Part shown: in pieces, positions 51,290 through 57,973 of the stretch
How the letters are laid out: each line of letters starts with the position of its first letter
How positions within the stretch are numbered: position 1 is the first letter of the stretch
From: Kineosporia babensis
GTDB taxonomy: Bacteria > Actinomycetota > Actinomycetes > Actinomycetales > Kineosporiaceae
DNA: 64,000 nucleotides
Assembly: GCF_021129305.1 (NCBI RefSeq)
Contig: NZ_JAJOMB010000002.1
Coordinates: 124,001-188,000 of the forward strand
Direction of reading: 5' to 3'
Translations under genes and position numbers: made by a program
Notes under the pieces: model-generated
The model's input: only the letters and a program-made list of their open reading frames with translations
Database searches by the model: none
Told to the model about the DNA's origin: nothing

Positions 51290-52057
51290 TCAGGGGTGGA
51301 GCGGGCGGAAGAACGGTTCCAGGCCGTCGGCGAACAACTCGAGCACGTGGTCGGGCAGAACCGGGCCGAAACGCGGGAAGGGCGAGTGGAGCTGGCTGAC
51401 GTGTGCCTCGACCGCCCGGCGTTTGGCCTGCCGTTCGGCGGCCGACAGGCAGACCACGGTGAGGTCGGCGGCCAGCACCCGGGGATCGTCGGGCCGGATG
51501 GAGTGGCGCATCCAGATCGGGTACTGCCACAGCTCCACCCCGGCTCGCACGGTGGCCAGGCGGGCGGCCCGGCCCACGGCCTGATGGTCGGGATGCGGAT
51601 CGTCCGGCCAGGGAGCCAGGACCAGGCCGTCGGCGGGCAGGAGAGCGGCGATGCGCTCGGTCACCTCGTCCTCGTGCTGGGTGGCCTCGCCGTCGGCGAT
51701 GTCGAAGAACACCGGCTGGGCGCCGTTTCGGCACAGATGCCGGATGGCGTCCCAGGTTTCGCGTCGTCGGGTGCGGATCAGGTCGCGGCGCTGGGCGGTG
51801 GTGGCCCCGGGGTAGCCGGCTGAGCCGTCGGTCACGATCACCACCGTCGGGGTGCAGCCGGCCGTGGTCAGGCGGTGCAGAACTCCACCGGCGCCGAGGG
51901 ATTCGTCATCCGGATGAGGAGCGATCACGGTGACCGGGCAGCCCGCGGTGATCGGCAGCAGGCGGGGTGCGGGGGCGGCTTCCAGAGTGGGGCGCCACAG
52001 ACTCGGCGGCAGGCCTTGGGCGGTGACTTCGACCGGGGCGGGGAGCTGATCGGTCAC
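51290..52057 (-). CDS. PIG-L family zinc deacetylase
   Basis: 255 residues from GTG 52057, overlapping the upstream acyl-CoA dehydrogenase-like stop (GTGA). The zinc motif VIAPHPDDESLGAGG (AHPDDE type) and the C-terminal PDDPHPDHQAVGR are both intact. PIG-L/LmbE enzymes remove acetyl groups from N-acetylglucosamine-type sugars (GlcNAc-PI, mycothiol precursors, antibiotics). No other mycothiol gene is near, so a role in a different amino-sugar product is more probable. Cytoplasmic. Second in a five-gene operon. Confidence 0.92.
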   Translation of the reverse strand: MTDQLPAPVEVTAQGLPPSLWRPTLEAAPAPRLLPITAGCPVTVIAPHPDDESLGAGGVLHRLTTAGCTPTVVIVTDGSAGYPGATTAQRRDLIRTRRRETWDAIRHLCRNGAQPVFFDIADGEATQHEDEVTERIAALLPADGLVLAPWPDDPHPDHQAVGRAARLATVRAGVELWQYPIWMRHSIRPDDPRVLAADLTVVCLSAAERQAKRRAVEAHVSQLHSPFPRFGPVLPDHVLELFADGLEPFFRPLHP

Positions 52058-53148
52058 CGGAAGGACCGCCCGAGCAGCGTGCCGTGTTCCAGCAGGTGCG
52101 TGCCGAGCAGCTCGTAGTCCGCCTCCGCGTGGTGCTGGCGCACGTAGATCTCCAGATCGGCCAGCCGGTGGGCGATCTCGCCGTTGCGGCACAGACCGTT
52201 GGGGCCGGTGACCCGGGGCGCGCGGGCGAGCACCTCGTTCACCGCCTGCTCCACCGCGGTGCGGGCGGCGGTCATGTCCGTCGCAGTTGGGTCTTCGTCG
52301 GTCTCGCGGGCTTGGCCGGCCTCGTGGCCGAGCTGGGTGAGCAGCGCGTCGGCGGCGGCGATCGCGGTAGCCATCGCGCCGAGGTGGGCGCGCTGGTGTG
52401 CGCTCGCGCGTTCCGGATGAGTGGTGGCCAGAACCGCATTGAGGACGCCGTGGGCGCCTCCCAGCCAGACCGCGGCAACGCCGGCCCCACCGAGCGCGAA
52501 ACCCGGACGATCAAGGTAGAAACCGGGCTCGCCGACGGCGGCCGCGGCGGGCACCTTGAGATCACGCACCTCGATGTCCACGCTGCGGCTGGCGTCCATC
52601 CCGAGGGCCGGCCAGGTGTCGTCGAGCCGGGTGAGCGCCGGGTCCTGCACATCGATGTCGACCAGCAGCTTGCCCTGGTCGGTGGCGACCACGGTGAGGG
52701 CACGGTCGAGGAACCAGGCGCCGGAGCAGAACCGCATCGTGCCCTCGACCCGCCAGCCCTGCTCGTCGGCGGTGGCCCTCAGCCCGGTGCCCCCGGAAGC
52801 GGAGGCCCAGACTCCGTAGATCGCCTCGGCCACCGGTTCCCGCCCGGCCTCCCGCAGGATCCGGACCGCGTCGATGTGCCCTTCGGTCAGCCGGGCCACA
52901 CACAGGTCGGCCCGGCCCAGAGCGGCCAGCGTCTGCCACAGCCGGGGCACCGGCGCGTTCGCGTCTACGCCACGGGCCTGCTCACGAACTGCTTCGGCCA
53001 CTCGTTCGGCGGCGTCCGGGGCCGTCCGGTCCACGTGGGGGCGGCCGGCCGGGGCGAGCAGCGTTCTCGGCGTTCTCGGCCCGGAGCCGGGACCGGCAGG
53101 GGTCTGCTCCGGGGGTGTCGTCAGGGTCGGATCTGTCAGCACTCCCAC
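52054..53148 (-). CDS. Acyl-CoA dehydrogenase-like protein
   Basis: 364 residues from GTG 53148. The central part shows acyl-CoA dehydrogenase features: a mid beta domain (GGTGLRATADEQGWRVEGTMRFCSGAWFLDRAL), the substrate-loop pattern TWPALGMDASRSVDIEVRDLKVP and a helical C-terminal half. The N-terminus is Pro-rich and shorter than usual; I could not identify a catalytic Glu at the expected place, so it may be a non-dehydrogenating relative. Such proteins repeatedly accompany PIG-L, methyltransferase and glycosyltransferase genes, and may install or modify an acyl chain. It is the first gene of the operon. Confidence 0.8.
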   Translation of the reverse strand: MGVLTDPTLTTPPEQTPAGPGSGPRTPRTLLAPAGRPHVDRTAPDAAERVAEAVREQARGVDANAPVPRLWQTLAALGRADLCVARLTEGHIDAVRILREAGREPVAEAIYGVWASASGGTGLRATADEQGWRVEGTMRFCSGAWFLDRALTVVATDQGKLLVDIDVQDPALTRLDDTWPALGMDASRSVDIEVRDLKVPAAAAVGEPGFYLDRPGFALGGAGVAAVWLGGAHGVLNAVLATTHPERASAHQRAHLGAMATAIAAADALLTQLGHEAGQARETDEDPTATDMTAARTAVEQAVNEVLARAPRVTGPNGLCRNGEIAHRLADLEIYVRQHHAEADYELLGTHLLEHGTLLGRSFR

Positions 53149-53235
53149 GCGATGAATCCTGACGCGGGAGCGGCGATCCGGCCCGTCCAGATGCCCCGCT
53201 CACCGATCGCGGGCGCCCGGACGGGCCGGCGGCCC

Positions 53236-53616
53236 TCAGATCACGTTGTCGAGCCGCTGCACCACGAAGTCCGGCACGGCGTAGGTCAGGCCGCCGATGA
53301 CGATGTAGATGCCGTCGGCCTCGCTGGTCCACACCACGTCGTCGACCGGCAGCGGGGTACCCGGGCGCAGCAGCCAGTCGCGGAAGTCACCGCGGTCGAT
53401 CACGGCGCGCTTGCGGGTGCCGTAGGTGATCGTCAGCTCGGACAGGTCGACGTCCACCACCACGGTGCCCACCCGCCAGCCGCGGCCGTTCTTGGCATCG
53501 AAGGTGAGGCGCCCCGTCCAGGCCTCGAGGTTGATCGTCACCGCGCTCTCGCGGATCGGGCTGTAACTGGTCGAGACACCCCCGACGGCGCCTGCACTCC
53601 TGCTCACCTGGCTCAT
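53236..53616 (-). CDS. Small beta-rich protein, paralogue of 29236-29658
   Basis: 126 residues from ATG 53616, with GGAGGTCC just upstream, a strong ribosome binding site that decides the start. Mainly beta strands: VTINLEAWTGRLTFDAKNGRGWRVGTVVVDVDLSELTITYG is the region from residue 26, followed by RAVIDRGDFRDWLLRPGTPLPVDDVVW and a closing helix VPDFVVQRLDNVI. It shares the DR-x-DF/AL-R-x-WL-x-RPG block and the end pattern with the protein at 29236. Soluble, no membrane signal. Unknown family. Promoter is likely within the adjacent 718-bp gap. Confidence 0.75.
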   Translation of the reverse strand: MSQVSRSAGAVGGVSTSYSPIRESAVTINLEAWTGRLTFDAKNGRGWRVGTVVVDVDLSELTITYGTRKRAVIDRGDFRDWLLRPGTPLPVDDVVWTSEADGIYIVIGGLTYAVPDFVVQRLDNVI

Positions 53617-54006
53617 GACCGGACCTCCATGACCTGCTGATCGGTATTGCTCACTGCTGTTCGTCACTCCTGCCATCAATCGGTGCCATCTGAGATGGCG
53701 AAGAGTCACTGGGTGCGCTATCGGTGAAAGAGCGCCTTCCGTTACGCCCCGTCGGAAACTGGGCCGAACGGGCGGGGTGCTCTTCATCCGGTGGTAGGGA
53801 ATTCCACTCACGGTTTCCGGAAGCTGCCTGAGAGTCATCGCAGGATTCACCCAGAACGGTGATCGGTCACCCGGTATGGAAGCTGCTCCCGGGGTGCACC
53901 GGCGTTGCCGTGAGGCCCCTGGGGTTGCACTTCCGGATGGCAATGTTTCGTCCCGGCCGCCGAAGCGGCGAGGCCCCCGTGGACTCGCCGCTTTCGGGCC
54001 GAACGG

Positions 54007-54058
54007 GCGCCGGGACGGGTGGAGGGTGTCGGCGGGTGACTGTCACCCGTCCCGGCGC
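54007..54058. promoter_or_regulatory. Mutually exclusive hairpins
   Basis: GCGCCGGGACGGGTG (54007-54021) pairs perfectly with CACCCGTCCCGGCGC (54044-54058). The right arm's beginning also pairs with CGGGTGAC (54033-54040) as CGGGTGAC-T-GTCACCCG. Both pairings cannot form together, so the element could switch in RNA, or the inner palindrome may be a DNA operator. Confidence 0.55.
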
Positions 54059-54242
54059 TGTTGGAAGAGCATTGCGCCCGGGCCGTCGCGGCGTACAGCC
54101 GTCGTGTGGAACGGCTCTCCTCCTCGCGCTGCCTACCGCCGGTGACTCGCCCGGCTAGGCGGCTCGGCAAGGCAGGGTGAATCTATCGGATATAGAGGAC
54201 AAACCGGATGTATTCATCGACTGCCTAGTCGGACTAGTCGGC

Positions 54243-54273
54243 TTGGCTACATTCTTTTTCAGTCGTTAGCCAA
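54243..54273. promoter_or_regulatory. Inverted repeat TTGGCTA/TAGCCAA
   Basis: Perfect 7-bp arms 17 bases apart, 62-92 bp upstream of the XRE regulator start and next to the tandem CTAGTCGG repeats. A candidate operator for autoregulation, overlapping the expected promoter. Confidence 0.5.
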
Positions 54274-54334
54274 TCCGTGACGGATCCCCTACCGTCGGTC
54301 AAGACGGGGAAAACGGGGAAACAGGAGTCGAGCG

Positions 54335-55714
54335 ATGAACGTGGAGCCAAGAAGTCCACTGCCCGCCGGCGAGGTCTGGGAACGCCTCGACATGCGTCGT
54401 GCGCTCGCGGCCCGGGACCTCGGCACGGTGTTCCGGTTGCTGCAGAAGCACGGCACGTCGCAGCGCACCATCGCGGCCCTCACCGGGATGTCCTCGTCCG
54501 AGGTGTACGAGGTGCTGCGGGGCCGCCGGGTGATGGCGTACGAGGTGCTCTGCCGGGTGGCCGACGGCTTCGGCGTCCCCCGCGGATACCTCGGCCTCGC
54601 CTACGACAACGACACCGCCTCCTGGCTGGACCAGAACCTGGTGCCGGCCCAGACCCGCACCGACCACGAGGACGACGCCCGGGGACACGCGCTGCTGGCC
54701 TACGCGGCGGAAGTGACCGTGGGGACGGCCGGTGAGCTGTCCTCGGAATGGTCCACCGTCCCGTCCGCCGCCACCCCCTTGCCCGGGCAGGTCGGCCCGG
54801 AAGACGTCGAGCAGGCCGAGGCGGTCACTGCGCAGCTGCGCCACCTCGACTACCGCTTCGGCGGCGGGGCCTGCCGCGACGCGGTCTCGGCGCACGCCCG
54901 CTGGGTGGACAAGCTCTGTGATCTGCCCAGCCGCCCGGCCACCGGGACCCGACTGCGGGTGGCGGCCGCCGACGTCCACAATCTGGCCGGCTGGACCGCG
55001 TTCGACGTGGGCCTCTACAACGTGGCCGGGCGCCACCTCGCGCTCGCTCTGGACTTCGCCCGGCAGGCCAAGGTGCCGTCGCTGACGGCCAACGTGCTCT
55101 ACCGGGCCGGGCGGGTCTACCTGCACCGCAAGCGGGTCAGCGAGGCACTGCGGTTCTTCCAGCTGGGTCAGCTGGCCGCGCAGGACTCCGGCTCGCGCCG
55201 CACGGTGGCGATGCTGTGCGCCAACATCGCCTGGACGTACGCCGAGATGGGCGACGAGGCCCAGGCGATCACCCACCTGAACCGGGCCGCCGACGAGTTC
55301 TCCCGGGCCGAGGACGCCGACAGCGAGCCGTGGGTGCAGTTCTTCCACGAGCTGGACGTGATGGCGCTGGAGGGGATGACCCGGCTGGCCATGGCCCGGA
55401 CCAACGAGGTCTACGCCACCCCGGCCCGGCAGGCACTGGAGCGCAGCGTGGCCGAGCGCACCGACAAGATGGCCCGCAGCCTGGCCTTCGAGCAGGGGGC
55501 CCTGGCCACGGCCTGTCTGCTCACCCACGACAGCCAGGCCGCGCTGGAGTTCGGCGAGCTGGCCCTGGACCAGGCCCACCGGTTGCGTTCGCGCCGGGTG
55601 ACCGACCGGCTGGCTCCGCTGCAGGAGCTGGCCCTGGACTGCCCGGACCGGGGAGCGCGCGGCGACGAGGTGCGCGACCTGGGCCGGCGGATAGAGCAGG
55701 TACTGCTGCCGTGA
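54335..55714 (+). CDS. XRE-type regulator with TPR-like region
   Basis: 459 residues from ATG 54335 (AGGAG seven bases upstream). N-terminal XRE domain: VFRLLQKHGTSQRTIAALTGMSSSEVYEVLRGRRVMAYEVLCRVADGFGVPRGYLGLAY (about 32-90). The rest is helical with repeated TPR patterns (NVAGRHLALALDFARQAKVPSLTANVLYRAGRVYLHRKRVSEALRFFQLGQLA starts near residue 229). It should bind DNA as repressor or activator and sense a ligand through the TPR part. Its stop overlaps the start of an APH-like kinase gene (GTGA), and 40 bp after that comes the MoxR gene, so it may regulate that system. Confidence 0.87.
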   Translation: MNVEPRSPLPAGEVWERLDMRRALAARDLGTVFRLLQKHGTSQRTIAALTGMSSSEVYEVLRGRRVMAYEVLCRVADGFGVPRGYLGLAYDNDTASWLDQNLVPAQTRTDHEDDARGHALLAYAAEVTVGTAGELSSEWSTVPSAATPLPGQVGPEDVEQAEAVTAQLRHLDYRFGGGACRDAVSAHARWVDKLCDLPSRPATGTRLRVAAADVHNLAGWTAFDVGLYNVAGRHLALALDFARQAKVPSLTANVLYRAGRVYLHRKRVSEALRFFQLGQLAAQDSGSRRTVAMLCANIAWTYAEMGDEAQAITHLNRAADEFSRAEDADSEPWVQFFHELDVMALEGMTRLAMARTNEVYATPARQALERSVAERTDKMARSLAFEQGALATACLLTHDSQAALEFGELALDQAHRLRSRRVTDRLAPLQELALDCPDRGARGDEVRDLGRRIEQVLLP

Positions 55715-56757
55715 GTCAGGCCGAGTCCAGTCCCGGGCTCGATCGTCCGGCGCTGGATCCGGCTGAGATCACCAGTACGGTGACCGCGGCCTGCCGGATC
55801 CTCGGTCTGGACCCCCGGGACCACACAGTTCTGAAGTTCACCAACAATGCGGTGCTGAGGCTGCCGCACGCCGGGGTGGTGGTGCGGATCGCCGGTTCGG
55901 CGGCGGTCGGTGACCGGGCCCGGCGGGTGGTGCACGTCGCCCGGTTGCTCGAGCAGCACGGGGTACCCGCGGTGCGACTGGCTCAGCCGGCCGACCAGCC
56001 GATGCTGGTGCGCGGGCACGAGGTCACGCTCTGGCACGACGTGCAGCCGGTGCGCGATCCGGTGCCCGAGGACCTGGCCGAGCTGCTCAAGGCGGTGCAC
56101 GCGGTGCCGATCGAGGCGCCGGCCGCTCCGGTGGTTCCGGCCCGGCGGGGGCGCAGCCGGCGTCGTCCCTCGGTGCCGGGGCAGAACACCGGGCCGTTGC
56201 CGGTGCAGTCCTCCTCCGCGGCCGACGGTGAGCTGGTGCGCTGGGGGCCGGTGGCCGGGATCCGCCGGCGGATCGCCTCGGCCGGTCTGGTGCCCCGCGA
56301 GGACCTGGCGTTCCTGCAGGCCGAGACCGATGCGGTGGCCGAGGAGCTGGCCGCGCTGAGCGAGCTGGAGCCGTTGCTGCCGGCCGGGCTGATCCATGGG
56401 GACTCGTTCCTGGGCAACGTGATCGTCGGTGAGAACGGGCCGGTGCTGTGCGATTTCGACTCCACCTGCTGGGGGCCGCGGGAGTGGGACCTGACCCCGA
56501 TCGCGGTCGGGGCGCTGCGCTTCGACTACGGCGGCGACCTGGCCGCCCGGTTCGCCGCCGGGTACGGGTACGACGTGCTGTCGTGGCCGGGTTTCCCGAC
56601 CCTGCGCCGGCTGCGGGAGCTGCAGCTGGTCACCAGCGTGCTGCCGGTGCTGGCGGCCAATCCCGGGTTGCAGCCGCAGTGGCGCTTCCGGGTGGACAGC
56701 CTGCGGCGCGGTGACCCGGAGGCCCGCTGGAGCACCTACGGCCAGGTCGCGGTCTGA
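55711..56757 (+). CDS. APH-type phosphotransferase
   Basis: 348 residues from GTG 55711, coupled to the regulator stop. Aminoglycoside-phosphotransferase/choline-kinase fold: nucleotide-binding strands VLKFTNNAVLRLPHAGVVVRIAG in the N-lobe, catalytic loop LIHGDSFLGNVIV (HxDxxxxN, near residue 230) and the metal motif VLCDFDSTCWGPREWDLTPIA. An Arg/Pro-rich insertion (about 145-170) separates the lobes. Substrate unknown; it may phosphorylate a small molecule that the paired TPR regulator senses. Only 39 bp lies between it and the MoxR gene, so cotranscription is likely. Confidence 0.85.
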   Translation: MSQAESSPGLDRPALDPAEITSTVTAACRILGLDPRDHTVLKFTNNAVLRLPHAGVVVRIAGSAAVGDRARRVVHVARLLEQHGVPAVRLAQPADQPMLVRGHEVTLWHDVQPVRDPVPEDLAELLKAVHAVPIEAPAAPVVPARRGRSRRRPSVPGQNTGPLPVQSSSAADGELVRWGPVAGIRRRIASAGLVPREDLAFLQAETDAVAEELAALSELEPLLPAGLIHGDSFLGNVIVGENGPVLCDFDSTCWGPREWDLTPIAVGALRFDYGGDLAARFAAGYGYDVLSWPGFPTLRRLRELQLVTSVLPVLAANPGLQPQWRFRVDSLRRGDPEARWSTYGQVAV

Positions 56758-56796
56758 TCCCCAAGACTGTCGGAGGGCGTTGATAACGTCCGCTGT

Positions 56797-57966
56797 GTGA
56801 CTGGGAACCAGACGGCGGGCAGTGCGCCCCGGCAGGTCGATCCGCCGGAGCACCGGTATGCCGCCGAGCTGCAGTTCCTGGCCGCTTATGACGACGGCGC
56901 CCGGCCTCCGGGGTGGTTGCTCACCCCGCGGGCCGTGGTGACCTTCGTGGTCGGCAGCGACGAGCGCCCATTGGTGTTGCCTGCGGGCACTGCGGCGCCC
57001 GAGGGAGTGCCGCCGCAGCTGGCGATCTCGGAAAAGTTCGTCGGGGAGCGGGCTCTGGTCGAGCGCTGCGTGGTCACGCTGGCCGGCGAGCGCGGCCTGC
57101 TGCTGGTCGGGGAACCGGGTACGGCCAAATCCATGCTGTCCGAGCTGCTCTCGGCCGCGGTGTGCGGTACCAGCGCTCTGGTGGTGCAGGGCACCGCCGG
57201 TACCACCGAGGATCAGCTGCGCTACGGCTGGAACTATGCGGCGCTGCTGGCCCAGGGTCCTACCCGTGGCGCGCTGGTTCCTTCACCGGTGATGAGCGCG
57301 ATGTCGGCCGGTGCGGTGGCGCGGGTCGAGGAGGTCACCCGCTGCCTGCCCGAGGTGCAGGACTCGCTCGTGAGTATCCTGTCCGACCGGCGGATCGCGG
57401 TTCCGGAGCTCTCCGGTGAGGACTCGGCGGTGCCCGCTGCCCCCGGCTTCTGCCTGATCGCCACCGCCAACCTGCGCGACCGCGGGGTTTCCGAGATGTC
57501 GGCCGCGTTGAAGCGGCGGTTCAACTTCGAGCAGGTACACCCGATCGCCGACATCGAGCTGGAGACCGCATTGGTACGGCGCCAGGCCGCGGCGGTGCTG
57601 GAGCGGGTCCATGCGCCCTTCGCCGTGGACGATGCGGTGCTCGAGGTCCTGGTCACCGCCTTCCGCGACCTGCGCACCGGGAGCACGGCCGAGGGCTGGG
57701 AGGTGGAGCGCCCGTCCACGGTGATGAGCACGGCCGAGGCCGTTTCGGTGGCCGCGGCGCTGGGCCTGGCCTCGGCGTACTTCCCGGCCGGGCACGATGC
57801 GCTGGCTCTGTTGCCGGGGCACTTGCTCGGGGTGGTGCGTAAGGACGACCCGGCCGACGCTGCGCGCCTGCTGGGCTATTGGGACGGTGCGGTGCGGCGT
57901 CGGGCCGAGCAGGGTGGCCAGTTGTGGCGCCAGGCCTGGGAACTGCGCGAGCAGCTGGAACTCTGA
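56797..57966 (+). CDS. MoxR-family AAA+ ATPase (YehL-like)
   Basis: 389 residues from GTG 56797. Walker A GEPGTAKS (105-112), Walker B region AGAVARVEEVTR (171-182, with Glu-Glu as acidic pair), sensor 1 CLIATANLRDRG (219-230), arginine-finger region KRRFNFE. The N-terminal ~75 residues are specific to this subgroup. MoxR ATPases act with VWA-domain proteins as chaperones for assembling or remodelling metal enzymes and surface proteins. The next gene encodes a DUF5682-VWA fusion, so gene order equals the E. coli yehL-yehM-yehP pattern. It follows the APH-like gene by 39 bp. Confidence 0.9.
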   Translation: MTGNQTAGSAPRQVDPPEHRYAAELQFLAAYDDGARPPGWLLTPRAVVTFVVGSDERPLVLPAGTAAPEGVPPQLAISEKFVGERALVERCVVTLAGERGLLLVGEPGTAKSMLSELLSAAVCGTSALVVQGTAGTTEDQLRYGWNYAALLAQGPTRGALVPSPVMSAMSAGAVARVEEVTRCLPEVQDSLVSILSDRRIAVPELSGEDSAVPAAPGFCLIATANLRDRGVSEMSAALKRRFNFEQVHPIADIELETALVRRQAAAVLERVHAPFAVDDAVLEVLVTAFRDLRTGSTAEGWEVERPSTVMSTAEAVSVAAALGLASAYFPAGHDALALLPGHLLGVVRKDDPADAARLLGYWDGAVRRRAEQGGQLWRQAWELREQLEL

Positions 57967-57973
57967 GGGTGCC

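Larger units (their letters stand above)
53617..54334. promoter_or_regulatory. 718-bp gene-free region with overlapping hairpins
   Basis: Divergent region between the small protein (minus) and an XRE regulator (plus). It contains AAGCGGCGAG/CTCGCCGCTT (53963-53993), a 15-bp perfect stem at 54007-54058, a palindrome CGGGTGAC-T-GTCACCCG (54033-54049) nested in it, tandem CTAGTCGGA/CTAGTCGGC (54225-54242) and an inverted repeat TTGGCTA...TAGCCAA (54243-54273). From 54180 to 54290 it is AT-richer, as expected for a promoter. No credible gene. Confidence 0.6.

Noticed and set aside
51290-52057. Mycothiol deacetylase MshB
   Set aside because: The zinc motifs fit the PIG-L family in general, but the operon partners point to another pathway; a specific MshB call is not supported.
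53847-54170. Short open frames on both strands in the 718-bp region
   Set aside because: They overlap the hairpins, lack ribosome binding sites and do not resemble known proteins.
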